From Anaerolineales bacterium (GTDB lineage: Bacteria > Chloroflexota > Anaerolineae > Anaerolineales > UBA11579), in NCBI GenBank assembly GCA_019637805.1, contig JAHBVB010000002.1:980981-1044980 (forward strand): 64,000 bases of DNA. The letters are read 5' to 3'. The translations under genes were made by a program, and so were the position numbers. How positions within the stretch are numbered: the stretch's first letter is position 1; each line of letters starts with the position of its first letter. A model generated the notes under the pieces. That model was not told where the DNA came from. It ran no database searches and was given only the letters and a program-made list of their open reading frames with translations. Below, in pieces: positions 41,161-50,058 of the stretch.

Positions 41161-41937
41161 ATGCAGCCCAATCTCGAGCATGTCATTGAAATTGCCCGCG
41201 CCGCAGGCGAGATATTGCGCCAAGGCTACGGCCAGCAGCATCAGGTCGAGTACAAAGGCGAGATTGACCTGGTCACCGAGATCGACAAGCAATCGGAAGC
41301 GCTGATCCTCAGCGAGATCAATAAACATTATCCCGGTCAGACTCTGTTCACCGAAGAGAGCGGCGAACACGCCGGCCAAGCCGAGCATGTCTGGTACATC
41401 GACCCGCTGGATGGCACGCTCAACTACGCACATGGCATGCGCCTGTTTTGCGTTTCGATCGCCTATGCCCATCAGGGCTATCTGACCCTCGGCGTGATCT
41501 ACGACCCGCTGGCGGATGAACTCTTCGCCGCCCAGCGCGGCCAGGGTGCCCAGCTAAATGGCCAGCCGATGCACGTCAGCCAGGTGGACAGCCTGATCCG
41601 CAGCCTGCTGGTCACCGGCTTCCCTTACGACGCCAAGATCAATCCGGACAATAACTTCGCCGAGTTCCAGCGCTTCACCACTCTCAGCCAGGGCGTGCGC
41701 CGTCTGGGATCCGCCGCGCTGGACCTGGCCTATGTGGCCGCCGGGAGGCTGGACGGCTACTGGCAAAAACGGCTCAACGCCTGGGATGTGGCCGCAGGCG
41801 CCCTGCTGGTGCAGGAAGCCGGCGGGCTGGCCACCGACATCCACGGCAGGCCAGACTATTTGAGCCAGCCGCAGTCCATTCTGGCCGCCAACCCGGCCCT
41901 GCACGCATTGATGCTGGACGTGCTAGGCGAGGAATAA
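41161..41937 (+). CDS. Inositol monophosphatase-family protein
   Basis: A 258-residue Mg-dependent phosphatase: TEIDKQSEALILSEI, FTEESGEH, the metal site WYIDPLDGTLNYAHGM, and RRLGSAALDLAYVAAGRLDG, NAWDVAAGALLVQEAGG. All the ligand acids of the IMPase fold (E, D-P-L-D-G, W-D) are present. It could be SuhB-like inositol monophosphatase, a fructose-1,6-bisphosphatase or a histidinol/PAP phosphatase; the sequence does not decide. It has its own promoter and no operon partners. Confidence 0.93.
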   Translation: MQPNLEHVIEIARAAGEILRQGYGQQHQVEYKGEIDLVTEIDKQSEALILSEINKHYPGQTLFTEESGEHAGQAEHVWYIDPLDGTLNYAHGMRLFCVSIAYAHQGYLTLGVIYDPLADELFAAQRGQGAQLNGQPMHVSQVDSLIRSLLVTGFPYDAKINPDNNFAEFQRFTTLSQGVRRLGSAALDLAYVAAGRLDGYWQKRLNAWDVAAGALLVQEAGGLATDIHGRPDYLSQPQSILAANPALHALMLDVLGEE

Positions 41938-41950
41938 CACTATCCTCTTG

Positions 41951-41990
41951 TCATTTTGCGAGCCTGCGCAGCAGGCGAAACAATCTCGAC
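41951..41990 (+). repeat. Dispersed repeat copy
   Basis: TCATTTTGCGAGCCTGCGC, AGCAGGCGAAACAATCTCGA. Same frame as the other copies: a TCATT..GCGAG head, a short hairpin (CCTGC/GCAGG) and a GCGA-AGCAATCT-like tail. It lies between two convergent genes. Confidence 0.65.
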
Positions 41991-42022
41991 AGGCAACCAG
42001 ACAGAGCGAACAATCGAGACGG

Positions 42023-42841
42023 TTAGCTCACCGCCTCCAACAACGCCCCCCACTCTGCCAGGCTGAGCGTCTGAGGGCGGCGCAGCGGATCGATGCCCGC
42101 CGCTTGCAGACTGGCAGCCGCCCGCGGCTTATCCAACCCCGGCATGGCCGCCAGCGAATTGGCCAGAGTCTTGCGCTTCTGGGCAAAGGCGGCTTTGGCC
42201 ACGGTGAACAGCGCACTGACCTGCTCCGCAGGCAAAGCCGGTTGGTCATACAAGTCGATCAGCAACAGAGCCGAGTCCACCTTCGGCGCGGGATAAAAGG
42301 CACCTGCCGGGATGTGGTGAACCAGTTTGGGTTGCCCGTAGAGTTGAACGCTCAGCGAGAGCAGCGACATATCCGGCGGCCCGGCGCAAGCGCGTTGAGC
42401 CACTTCCTTTTGCACCGTCAAAGCCAAACGCGCCGGGCGCGGCGCGCCTTCCAATAGATGGCGGATCAGATTCGAAGTCAAATAATACGGAATGTTGGCG
42501 ATCACCAGAAAACCCGGCTGGCTGAAATGCTGTCTCAGGTCTACCTTGAGGATATCCCCATGCACGATCTCGACATTCGCGTGATCGGCCAGCACGCTGC
42601 GCAGCACAGGCAACAGATCGGCGTCCAGCTCGACCGTCACCACTCGTTGGGCCGCAGCCGACAGATGGCGGGTCAGCGAGCCCAGCCCCGGGCCTACCTC
42701 CAGCACTTCGTCGCCGGGCTGCACGCCAGCCGCCTCTACAATGCGCTCCAGGTGACTGTCGTCCACCAAGAAGTTTTGGCCCAAACGCTTGTCTGGCCGC
42801 AGGCCGTGCGTGCGCAGCAATTGTGGGATGTTCAGGCTCAT
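42023..42841 (-). CDS. rsmA: 16S rRNA dimethyladenosine transferase
   Basis: A 272-residue KsgA/RsmA that dimethylates two adenines near the 16S rRNA 3' end. SAM-binding GPGLGSL follows DEVLEVG; other motifs are RLGQNFLVDDSHLE-like KRLGQNFLVD, VEIVHGDILKVDL, the catalytic NIPYYLTS, and FYPAPKVDSALLLI. The start codon overlaps the stop of the G5/3D gene (TAATG), so the two are translationally coupled despite unlike functions. Confidence 0.97.
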   Translation of the reverse strand: MSLNIPQLLRTHGLRPDKRLGQNFLVDDSHLERIVEAAGVQPGDEVLEVGPGLGSLTRHLSAAAQRVVTVELDADLLPVLRSVLADHANVEIVHGDILKVDLRQHFSQPGFLVIANIPYYLTSNLIRHLLEGAPRPARLALTVQKEVAQRACAGPPDMSLLSLSVQLYGQPKLVHHIPAGAFYPAPKVDSALLLIDLYDQPALPAEQVSALFTVAKAAFAQKRKTLANSLAAMPGLDKPRAAASLQAAGIDPLRRPQTLSLAEWGALLEAVS

Positions 42842-44235
42842 TAGGGCGGCCAGATCGGGGGGACGTAGGACGGCACCGGTATGGTGAAATACAGGGTGAC
42901 GTTCTTGTTGGACCAGGTATGCGGTTCGTTCTCGTCAAAGGCCAAGTCGATCCAAGGTACGCTGCGGTCGCTGTACGAGCCAATGTCTGCGATCGTGCCG
43001 GGGCCATAGCCGGAAACGTACACCGGCGCCAGTTTGGTGGCGTTGTACCAGTTGCGATAAGTGGCGATCATGCCGCGACCCACGGGCAAGCCGGAGGCAG
43101 TGGTGTAACCGCACACGCCGGTGCCCAAGCCCAAATTGCAGGCAGAATACCAGGTGGCGAAAACGGTGACCTTGCGGTAATACTCGATCTCCACGCCGTC
43201 CACCACTTCGGTGTGAATGACGATCTTGCTGCCGTAACCGGTGATCTGGTTCTGCGGCTCGGTCAGCGTACGCAGATCCTCTTGCGTGCGTGAGACTTCC
43301 TCGCCATCCTCGTAGCGGATGCGTTCTCGGGCGGCGGAAACGCCATTCTGGCCCAGCTGGATAATCGTGGTGCTGTCCAGCTCAGCCTCCGGGTTTTCGA
43401 CCCATTCGGTTTCAAACGGGACGATTTGCTGGGTCAGCGCCACTTCCTCGCGAACGCGGATGATGCTGATCTGTCCATCGTTGGGCAGCGGTTCATCCGC
43501 CGCGGGCTGGCTGTAATCCAAGCCTTGCAGGGCCAGGCCCGCCTGCGCCAAAGCCTCGCCGACCGTGGCGGCGGTGGTGTGCAAAGCCAGCACTTCATCG
43601 CCCACCGTCACTTGCAGCGGTCGGGCTCGCGTCAGCACGGCCTGCAAGCCGGCCACCAACGGAGTCTCCGCCGCTGGCTGCAGCTGGTCAGCCGCCTGCA
43701 GGAGAATGCCGTGCTCGGCCAGCGCCTCACCCAGTGTGCTGGCCGAGCTGCTCAAGTCCCGCGGCGCCCCGTCCTCTTGCAGGGAGAAGCCGACTGCCCG
43801 GCGCAATTCCAGGCTCAGGAAAGGCGCTTCAGGCAGCTCGGCTGCCGGGTCTAACACCTGGCCGACCAACAGGATGCGATCTTCGGAGCCAAGGCTCAAC
43901 CCCCACTCAGCCAAAAGACGCTCCAAACTGCGTTCACTGCCGCGCGCAGCATACGTCTGCCCGTCGGCGGTCAGTTGAATGCGGGCCGCCCGGCGCACGC
44001 CGATCACCAATTGGTCATTGATCGGCAAAAGACGATGAGGGATGGTGCTGTCCTCAGCCGCCAAGCGGATGCCAGCCTCATTCACCGCCGCCTCCACGGT
44101 GAGCGCCCGGGTCAGGATGGTGGTCACGCGCCCATCGGCAACAATCGTGACGGTTTTGATCAGCGAGGCGTAGCCAGCCAACAGGACCACAACTGCAGTG
44201 GCCAGGGCCAACCAGCGGATGCGTGCGGGGGTCAT
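42841..44235 (-). CDS. Surface protein with DUF348, G5 and 3D domains
   Basis: A 464-residue exported protein. A signal anchor (WLALATAVVVLLAGYASLIK) is followed by three DUF348 repeats (for example VTTILTRALTVEAAVNEAGI, DLSSSASTLGEALAEHGILL, LHTTAATVGEALAQAGL), a G5 domain (EVALTQQIVPFETEWVENPE) and a C-terminal 3D-like region with the three conserved Asp (YVSGYGPGTIADIGSYSDR, WIDLAFDENEP). This is the Rpf/YabE-like layout of cell-wall-active proteins. ATG at 44235 is preferred because TAGAAT lies seven bases upstream; a TTG at 44253 would precede it. Confidence 0.88.
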   Translation of the reverse strand: MTPARIRWLALATAVVVLLAGYASLIKTVTIVADGRVTTILTRALTVEAAVNEAGIRLAAEDSTIPHRLLPINDQLVIGVRRAARIQLTADGQTYAARGSERSLERLLAEWGLSLGSEDRILLVGQVLDPAAELPEAPFLSLELRRAVGFSLQEDGAPRDLSSSASTLGEALAEHGILLQAADQLQPAAETPLVAGLQAVLTRARPLQVTVGDEVLALHTTAATVGEALAQAGLALQGLDYSQPAADEPLPNDGQISIIRVREEVALTQQIVPFETEWVENPEAELDSTTIIQLGQNGVSAARERIRYEDGEEVSRTQEDLRTLTEPQNQITGYGSKIVIHTEVVDGVEIEYYRKVTVFATWYSACNLGLGTGVCGYTTASGLPVGRGMIATYRNWYNATKLAPVYVSGYGPGTIADIGSYSDRSVPWIDLAFDENEPHTWSNKNVTLYFTIPVPSYVPPIWPP

Positions 44236-44242
44236 GAGCCAG

Positions 44243-44248
44243 ATTCTA
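44243..44248 (-). promoter_or_regulatory. -10 box of G5/3D gene, leaderless type
   Basis: Minus-strand TAGAAT (44248-44243), seven bases before the ATG at 44235. No Shine-Dalgarno between. Confidence 0.55.
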
Positions 44249-44265
44249 CCCAACGACCAGGCCAG

Positions 44266-45180
44266 CTATTCGGTCTTCTTTTTGAAATAAATATCCCAGA
44301 TCACATTAATCGCCAACAAGCCCATCAACGCTGTGCTGGCCCATACGATCGGCTCAATTTGAGCCTGCTGTTCGGTCGGAAATGTCGGCGTGCCGTCAAA
44401 GACGATCACAGAATATTCGGGGTTGCCGCGCGGCAAAGTCTGGCTGTACGCCAACACATCCGCCATCATACGCAGCGACCAGTCTTCCGCTTCGTAGGCT
44501 GGCATTCGCTGGCTGGTGGGAGTGCCAAAGCGGATCTTGTGCATGGTTTGCCAGGGTTCAGCCACGGCCATATCGCCCAGGTACATGGGGTTGCTCTGCG
44601 TGCCGAAGTTGATCAGGTTGCCATAGGCGCCATGACATTCCGCACAGGTCTGATCAAAGAGCTCGCCGCCTTGCTCCACGCGCCCGAACGAGGCGCCGGT
44701 TTCAGGATCGATCAACAGATCCATATCCACTTGCTGTGTGCGCAGGAAGGCCGCCAGGTCATTGAGCGCGCTAGCATTGGTCAGCACCAGAAAATTGTGC
44801 GCCGAGTTCTGAGAGCCATTCAGCCAGCTCAAGACTTCCTGGTGCGTAGCGCCTACTGTTCGTTGCAGCCCGGTGAAGCCAGTGTAGTATGTGGAGTATG
44901 GGCCGTAAGCGCCATCGGCGCCCTTGTAATCCCAGCCGTGGCAGGCAGTGCAGCGCCAGGTAGCCACGCCCGAGCGCTTATTGAAATCCTGATTGCTCCA
45001 CAGGGGGTGGTCCCCTTCCGGCGGGTCACGATCCAACGTCAGGATCCAGTTATCGTAGATGCGTGCGCCCATCAAAGCATCCCCAATCACCTGCTGCTCC
45101 ACTGGCTGGCCGCGCTGCGCGGCCAACAAAGCTGTAGAGACCAGCAAGAGCAATAAAGTGATTCCAACAATGCGTTTCAT
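44266..45180 (-). CDS. Dihaem cytochrome c with C-terminal membrane helix
   Basis: A 304-residue exported cytochrome. An N-terminal signal (RIVGITLLLLLVSTALLAAQ) is followed by two haem-c sites, WRCTACHGWDYKG and TCAECHGAYG, with Met ligands probably in the QRMPAYE region, and a C-terminal transmembrane helix (ASTALMGLLAINVIW). It would carry electrons outside the membrane. ATG at 45180 is chosen over an upstream start. It is the last gene of the bc operon, beyond a terminator, so it may be partly independent. Confidence 0.88.
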   Translation of the reverse strand: MKRIVGITLLLLLVSTALLAAQRGQPVEQQVIGDALMGARIYDNWILTLDRDPPEGDHPLWSNQDFNKRSGVATWRCTACHGWDYKGADGAYGPYSTYYTGFTGLQRTVGATHQEVLSWLNGSQNSAHNFLVLTNASALNDLAAFLRTQQVDMDLLIDPETGASFGRVEQGGELFDQTCAECHGAYGNLINFGTQSNPMYLGDMAVAEPWQTMHKIRFGTPTSQRMPAYEAEDWSLRMMADVLAYSQTLPRGNPEYSVIVFDGTPTFPTEQQAQIEPIVWASTALMGLLAINVIWDIYFKKKTE

Positions 45181-45238
45181 AGGTGTGGGGGGTTGAAGCA
45201 GCTTCAAAAGTATATCGTCAAAGTATGAAGAGCCGGTT

Positions 45239-45271
45239 ACAAAAACGCCCCTCCGGGCGGAGGGGCGTTTT
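45239..45271 (-). terminator. Intrinsic terminator inside the bc region
   Basis: AAAACGCCCCTCC, loop GGGC, GGAGGGGCGTTTT, with T-tracts on both strands. It follows the upstream dihaem cytochrome c gene and precedes the last cytochrome gene, which may reduce its level. Confidence 0.85.
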
Positions 45272-45289
45272 GAAACCAGGCCAAAAAGC

Positions 45290-46096
45290 TTATTCCAGGG
45301 TCAGCAGAAATGCTACCAGGTCGTTCAGTTGGTCTTCGCTCATCAGCTCAGCAAAATTCTGTGGCATGATGCCCTCGGCAAAACCGGGCACGATGTAAGC
45401 ATTCGGATCCACGATGGATTGGTGGATGTATTCTTCAGCGCTCAATCCCGCCACAGTGTTGCCGGCGCGGCTGGCCAGGCCGTCCAGGACGGGGCCAACG
45501 TTGCCAGTGCTCAGCCCGCTGATGGCGTGACAAGCTGTACAACCTTGGGCGGCGAAGACCACCTGGCCGCGACCCTCGGGTGTGGATTCGTCCACCACCG
45601 GGCCGAGCGGCACAGCAGTGGGCACCAGACCCAGTGCATACGGCTCAAAATTCATGATGAAGGCGGCCACCGCCCGAATTTGATCGTCACGCAAAGGGCC
45701 GCCGAACTTCTCCGACCAGGTCGGCATCACCGGCGGCTGGCCGGTCATGCCGACGTAAAGCTGCGGGCGGGTGGAGATCTGACGGCCCGTGGTGACCACC
45801 GAAATGATGTAATCCTCCAAGCCGCCCTGCCAGCCCACCTCTGCCAAGCGCTCCGTGAAGAAGTGCTCGTCGCGCAGGCTGGGAGCCACACCAGCCACAC
45901 CCTGGCCCAGAGAGCCGTGGCAGCTGGTGCAGTTGTTGGTGAAGACGGTGGCGCCAAACTCGATCAACTCGGCGCGCTGCTGCACCACATATTGCTCCAG
46001 GCGCTGGGGTTCACGAAAGCCGAGAACCACCACCATGGCCGTGGTGAGCAGTACCAAGAGAGTACCGAGGACGATTTCCAGTTGAATGCGTTTCAT
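45290..46096 (-). CDS. Membrane-anchored dihaem cytochrome c of bc complex
   Basis: A 268-residue protein. One N-terminal membrane anchor (IVLGTLLVLLTTAMVVVLGF) is followed by two class I cytochrome c domains with CTSCHGSLGQG (about residue 55) and GCTACHAISG (about residue 190). Each has a later Met that may be the sixth ligand (PPVMPTWSEKF, EGIMPQNFAEL). Two fused mono-haem domains replace the single-haem c1 of classic bc1; similar dihaem subunits occur in Gram-positive bcc complexes. ATG with AAGGAG upstream, 22 bases after the cytochrome b stop. Confidence 0.92.
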   Translation of the reverse strand: MKRIQLEIVLGTLLVLLTTAMVVVLGFREPQRLEQYVVQQRAELIEFGATVFTNNCTSCHGSLGQGVAGVAPSLRDEHFFTERLAEVGWQGGLEDYIISVVTTGRQISTRPQLYVGMTGQPPVMPTWSEKFGGPLRDDQIRAVAAFIMNFEPYALGLVPTAVPLGPVVDESTPEGRGQVVFAAQGCTACHAISGLSTGNVGPVLDGLASRAGNTVAGLSAEEYIHQSIVDPNAYIVPGFAEGIMPQNFAELMSEDQLNDLVAFLLTLE

Positions 46097-46118
46097 TGCC
46101 TAGTAAATCTCCTTGGTA

Positions 46119-47861
46119 CTAATGGGCATCCATGGCCCGGTCTTTATGCAGGAAGTAGATGTGATAGTAGGTCTGTGCCTGGCCCGTGCTGGGATCAGTC
46201 CACTCCACATGCGGAGTGACCTTGACCACATCTGCCTGCAGCTGCTCGACGATCAACTTGGCGTTCAAGCCCGGCAGACGGCCGTCGATCTGAGCATCGA
46301 TCAACCGGCGGCTGAAAGTCTGGAAAACGTCGGTCAAGTGCGGGCAGCCAACCACAATGTCGTTGGGGTGGCTTTCGGGGTCCGGATAGTAGCTGAGACC
46401 GGGGCAAAGATCCGTGCCGTAGTCCTGGCCAACGATATATTCCATCTGGCGGTTTTCCAGCTCCTGATACGGAATCAGGCGCAGCGGGCCTTCACCTTCT
46501 TCAGGCGCCAGGTCCTGGATGATGCGCGTGGCGGCCGGCGTCTCAATGCCATACTCCGGCGTGCCCATATAGCTGAGCACCAGGACGATGAAGATCCAGG
46601 CTACACCCCAGGCAATCGCGAAGGGGCGTTTGCGGGCCAGGCGGGAGGGATTGCGGTCAATGTAGGGGATCGCCATCAACAACAGCACCAGCGCCGGCGG
46701 CACCATCAAACCCATGATGAACTTGCTGTCCAGCAAGCGGCTCAATTCCACCCGGTAGCTCAGGCCAAACATCTCGAACAGCGGATTGACCAGGTTCTCA
46801 ATGATGCTGGCCGGGTCGATCTTGAGGATGCCCTGCAACCACCAGAAATACCAAGGCGCTTTCGTATCCAAAGGCGTTTGCTGTGGGTTGGCGTGCGTTT
46901 CCAGTGGAGAAGCGAAGCCACGGAAGTACAAAATCGCCACAGTAATGAAAAGACCCAGTGCGATGAGGAAGAGTTCGTGGGAAAGCAGGTCCGGGATCAG
47001 GTCGATACGCCGGGTGGCCTCTTTCTTCTTTTCCGGCTCCATCTCGGTTTCTTCCACCACCGCCGGCAGCGAGATACTGTGCTCGCGAGAGACCTTGTAG
47101 TAATGAATGCTGATCAGCAGGATAGCCAGCAACGGCATCAGGATCACGTGCTGCAGATAGAAGCGCAGCAGACCGCCCGTGCCGATGTCCGGCGCGCCGC
47201 GCATCAGCAGGTTCAGCGCCGGGCCGACCACGGGGCCGGACTCGGTAATGCTGGTACCCACCGTCACCGCCCAGTAAGCCAACTGGTCCCAGGGCAGCAG
47301 GTAGCCGGTAAAGCTCAGCCAGGCTGTGATCAGCAACAGGATCACACCAGTCAGCCAGGTGAAGCTGCGCGGGCCTTTATAAGAGCCGGTGAAATAGGTG
47401 CGCAGCAAATGCAGCCAGCTGAACACCACCATCGCTTCGGCGCCCAGGCGGTGCATATCGCGCAGGAATTCGCCGAGGAAAACGTTGCTTTCGATCGCCA
47501 GCACGGACCCGTAAGCCTGGTCCGGGAAGGGGATGTAGTACACCATCAGAACGATGCCGGTGATGATCTCCAGCACAAAGAAGAAAGTCGTGAAGAAACC
47601 CAAGCGAAGCGTATGGGTAAACCAGGTGGCCGCCGCCGGGTAATAACGCGGGCGCAGGTGGGCCACGAAGCTGGTGGTGATCACCTTGTAGCGCGGGTTG
47701 GGCTTTTCGGTCGGCGGGTCGCCGCGCATAATAGCGCGCAACTCGCGGATGCTGAGACCGGCGGTGATGATGCGCACGCGGTCGTCGATCAGTTTGCCGA
47801 TCGCTTCGCGCCATTGATCACGCGGCGGAATGTTAAAACGCTTCATTAAGCTGTTGATCAT
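46119..47861 (-). CDS. Cytochrome b of quinol oxidising bc complex
   Basis: A 580-residue cytochrome b, longer than usual (about 380-430). The N-terminal b6-like half has LRPRYYPAAATWFTHTLRLG, RDMHRLGAEAMVVFSWLHLL and SFTGYLLPWDQLAYWA with the haem His residues; the second half (APWYFWWLQGILK) is subunit-IV-like, here fused. The last 150 residues form a hydrophilic tail with no family I recognise (GTPEYGIETPAATRII, GCPHLTDVF), containing two cysteines. ATG at 47861 with GGAGAGAG is preferred over a GTG upstream. Role: electron transfer from quinol to cytochrome c. Confidence 0.94.
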   Translation of the reverse strand: MINSLMKRFNIPPRDQWREAIGKLIDDRVRIITAGLSIRELRAIMRGDPPTEKPNPRYKVITTSFVAHLRPRYYPAAATWFTHTLRLGFFTTFFFVLEIITGIVLMVYYIPFPDQAYGSVLAIESNVFLGEFLRDMHRLGAEAMVVFSWLHLLRTYFTGSYKGPRSFTWLTGVILLLITAWLSFTGYLLPWDQLAYWAVTVGTSITESGPVVGPALNLLMRGAPDIGTGGLLRFYLQHVILMPLLAILLISIHYYKVSREHSISLPAVVEETEMEPEKKKEATRRIDLIPDLLSHELFLIALGLFITVAILYFRGFASPLETHANPQQTPLDTKAPWYFWWLQGILKIDPASIIENLVNPLFEMFGLSYRVELSRLLDSKFIMGLMVPPALVLLLMAIPYIDRNPSRLARKRPFAIAWGVAWIFIVLVLSYMGTPEYGIETPAATRIIQDLAPEEGEGPLRLIPYQELENRQMEYIVGQDYGTDLCPGLSYYPDPESHPNDIVVGCPHLTDVFQTFSRRLIDAQIDGRLPGLNAKLIVEQLQADVVKVTPHVEWTDPSTGQAQTYYHIYFLHKDRAMDAH

Positions 47862-47888
47862 GAACTCTCTCCGCACACAATAGGCGAA

Positions 47889-48470
47889 TTAGCCGTGGGT
47901 CTCGCCGAGGATACGGCTGCCGGTATCAATACGAATGACCGCGTTCGGGTTATCCGGCAGGACTACCGGGCCACCCTCTGCCGGAGTTTGCGCCAGCACG
48001 GTGCCATTCTCGTCCTCAATGCGGATCACAAAGTGATCCAGGCTGCGCGGCGCAGGGCCCAGGATGTAGTCGCCATTGTGCTCATACTGGGAACCATGGC
48101 AGGGGCAAATGAACTTGAATTCCTGGTCGTTCCAGGAATACAGGCAGCCCAAGTGCGGGCAAACCTTGTAGAGGGCCATCAGGCCTTCCGGCGTGTTGGA
48201 CAGCCAGAACTTCAGCTTGGCAAAATTCTCCGGTGTGGTGTTCACATCCGGCGCCTGGCCGACGGTGCCGGCAGTGAACATGCCGCCGAACTCGCCTTCA
48301 CGGAAACGCGGCATGGCAAACAAAATAGTGATACCGCCCAGGCTCAGGGTGAGGAAGCCCAGCGAGGCTAGCCAGGCGATGTTGAGAAACTCTCGGCGAT
48401 TGAGCTTCAGTTCGCTCTCTTCACTAGGGGATTGCTCTGCCTGGCCGGCGGGAGCGGCAGCTTCTGTCAT
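47889..48470 (-). CDS. Rieske iron-sulfur protein of bc complex
   Basis: A 193-residue Rieske protein. A twin-arginine-like NRREFLNIAWLASLGFLTL anchor precedes the soluble domain; the [2Fe-2S] ligands are CPHLGC (KVCPHLGCLYSW) and CPCHGS (FICPCHGSQYEHNG). It transfers electrons from quinol to the cytochrome c subunit. It is the first gene of the bc operon with a GGAGGA ribosome site, 27 bases before cytochrome b. Confidence 0.96.
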   Translation of the reverse strand: MTEAAAPAGQAEQSPSEESELKLNRREFLNIAWLASLGFLTLSLGGITILFAMPRFREGEFGGMFTAGTVGQAPDVNTTPENFAKLKFWLSNTPEGLMALYKVCPHLGCLYSWNDQEFKFICPCHGSQYEHNGDYILGPAPRSLDHFVIRIEDENGTVLAQTPAEGGPVVLPDNPNAVIRIDTGSRILGETHG

Positions 48471-48551
48471 GCGGATCGTCCTCCGAATATCTTACAAAAC
48501 TTAACTTGCGTATTTTATCACTACTGGATTTTGCTGACAAGCAAAAGCAGC

Positions 48552-48935
48552 CTAGAACGGCACCTGAGCCGTATATATGGCTCGGATAATCAGCCCGCAT
48601 GTAATTATGGCGGCAGTACTATACACCAGAATCTCGGGCCGTCCGGCGCGCGCCTGCGTATAGAAATAGGTCGCCGGGATCAGCACCGGAATGATGGCGC
48701 CGTACAGCAGGTGCAGCCAGCCCTGCGCCGGGCGAAAGCCCTGGAACCACATCACCACGCCCAGCACGGCCTCGCCCACCAGGATCAGCTCGGCGATCGC
48801 CAACGCGCCCCAATAGGTCGAGTCGAGGCCCTGGCGCCGGAAGAAGCGGTAGTAGCCCCAAACCGAGATGATCAAGAAGTAATACAGGGCCGTTATCGCC
48901 AGCCGCTGGTGCACAAAAACCAACCACTCTGCCAA
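48552..48935 (-). CDS. Four-helix membrane protein, unknown family
   Basis: A membrane protein of about 127 residues with four hydrophobic segments (for example ALYYFLIISVWGYYRF, AIAELILVGEAVLGVVMWF, LLYGAIIPVLIPATYFY). An His near the N-terminus (FVHQRLAI) and the layout recall small quinol- or haem-linked membrane proteins next to bc genes, but no family is certain. TTG at 48935 with GAGGAG is preferred over ATG at 48998, since a minus-strand -10 (48990-48985) lies between them. Confidence 0.6.
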   Translation of the reverse strand: MAEWLVFVHQRLAITALYYFLIISVWGYYRFFRRQGLDSTYWGALAIAELILVGEAVLGVVMWFQGFRPAQGWLHLLYGAIIPVLIPATYFYTQARAGRPEILVYSTAAIITCGLIIRAIYTAQVPF

Positions 48936-48984
48936 GTTCTCTCCTCGCTGCCAACCGTCCGCAAAATGCAGCAGCGGCCTGCCT

Positions 48985-48992
48985 AGTATAAT
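48985..48992. promoter_or_regulatory. Overlapping divergent -10 boxes
   Basis: On the plus strand TATAAT at 48987-48992 serves the oxidoreductase (ATG 49004); on the minus strand TATACT at 48990-48985 serves the membrane protein. They share four bases, so both polymerases cannot be bound at once. Confidence 0.5.
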
Positions 48993-49003
48993 CAGCATTC
49001 CCC

Positions 49004-50032
49004 ATGAAAGCGGCCTATTTCGAACAACACGGCAGCCCGGACGTGCTGCGTTACGGCGATCAGCCCAAACCGGCGCTGCGCGCTGGCTGGGTGCTGGTGC
49101 GCCTGCACGCCGCAGCCCTCAACCATGCCGACGTGTTCGTGCGCGCCGGCTGGCCCGGGCTGCAATTGCCCCTGCCCCACATCCTCGGCGCTGACGGCGC
49201 CGGCGAAGTGGCCGCCCTGGGGCCGGACGCATCCGGCTGGCAGGTCGGCCAGCGCGTGGTGATCAACGCCAGCATTTGCTTGGAAGCAGACGAATTCACC
49301 CGCAGCGGGCAGGAGAATCTGTGCCGCCACTGGGAGCTGCTGGGCGAAAGCCTGCCGGGCACTTACGCCCAATATGTGGCGGTGCCGGCGAGCAATCTAT
49401 TGGAGATCCCCGCCGGTTTCCCATATGACCAGGCGGCCGCAGCCGCTCTGGTGTACGTCACCGCCTGGCACTCGCTCATCAAGCGCGGCCGCCTGCAAGC
49501 CGGCGAAACCTTGCTGATCGTAGGCGCCTCCGGCGGGGTCAACACGGCCAGCATCCAGATCGCCAAGCACCTCGGCCTGCAGGTCATCGTGGTCGGTTCC
49601 AGCGCCGCCAAGCTGGAGCTTGCGGCACAGCTGGGCGCCGACCACCTGATCGACCGGAGCCAAGAAGACTGGTCCAAGGCCGCTTATCAACTCACCAACA
49701 AGCGCGGTGTGGATGCAGTGGTAGACAATGTCGGCGCGACCTTCATGCACAGCCTGCGCGCACTGCGCAAGGGCGGCCGCCTGCTGACCGTGGGCAACAC
49801 CGGCGGCCCCAGGGTGGAGATCGACAACCGCTACATGTTCGCCAAACATCTCAGCATTCTGGGGTCCACCATGGGCACTTTCGCCGACTTTGCCGAGGTG
49901 ATGCAGTTGGTGTTTGCCGGCCAGTTGCAGCCGGTCATCGACCGCAGCTATCCGCTGGCGGAAGCCGCCGCCGCCCACGCACGCATGGAAGCCGGCCAGC
50001 AGCTGGGCAAGATATTGCTGGAAATTCCCTGA
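49004..50032 (+). CDS. Zinc-type alcohol dehydrogenase/quinone oxidoreductase (MDR family)
   Basis: A 342-residue medium-chain reductase. The GroES-like N-terminus has VRLHAAALNHADVFVRAGWP and ILGADGAGEVAALGP; the NAD(P) domain has TLLIVGASGGVNTASIQIAK and VDAVVDNVGATFMHSLRAL. The Cys and His ligands of a catalytic zinc are mostly missing (ALNHAD, GADGAGEV), which fits the quinone oxidoreductase or enoyl-reductase branch rather than a true alcohol dehydrogenase. The single cysteines near residue 94 and 107 could be structural. Substrate unknown. Confidence 0.88.
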   Translation: MKAAYFEQHGSPDVLRYGDQPKPALRAGWVLVRLHAAALNHADVFVRAGWPGLQLPLPHILGADGAGEVAALGPDASGWQVGQRVVINASICLEADEFTRSGQENLCRHWELLGESLPGTYAQYVAVPASNLLEIPAGFPYDQAAAAALVYVTAWHSLIKRGRLQAGETLLIVGASGGVNTASIQIAKHLGLQVIVVGSSAAKLELAAQLGADHLIDRSQEDWSKAAYQLTNKRGVDAVVDNVGATFMHSLRALRKGGRLLTVGNTGGPRVEIDNRYMFAKHLSILGSTMGTFADFAEVMQLVFAGQLQPVIDRSYPLAEAAAAHARMEAGQQLGKILLEIP

Positions 50033-50058
50033 GCGATAGCAGCAACTGACTATAAACA

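Noticed and set aside
46113-47849. A 578-codon frame opposite cytochrome b
   Set aside because: Antisense to a clear cytochrome b with all haem motifs; the frame is Gln/His/Arg rich as expected for a shadow.
49004-50032. Alcohol dehydrogenase as the missing NAD+-recycling enzyme of the BMC
   Set aside because: It is 24 kb away, lacks most catalytic zinc ligands, has no encapsulation helix at either end, and belongs to the quinone oxidoreductase branch.
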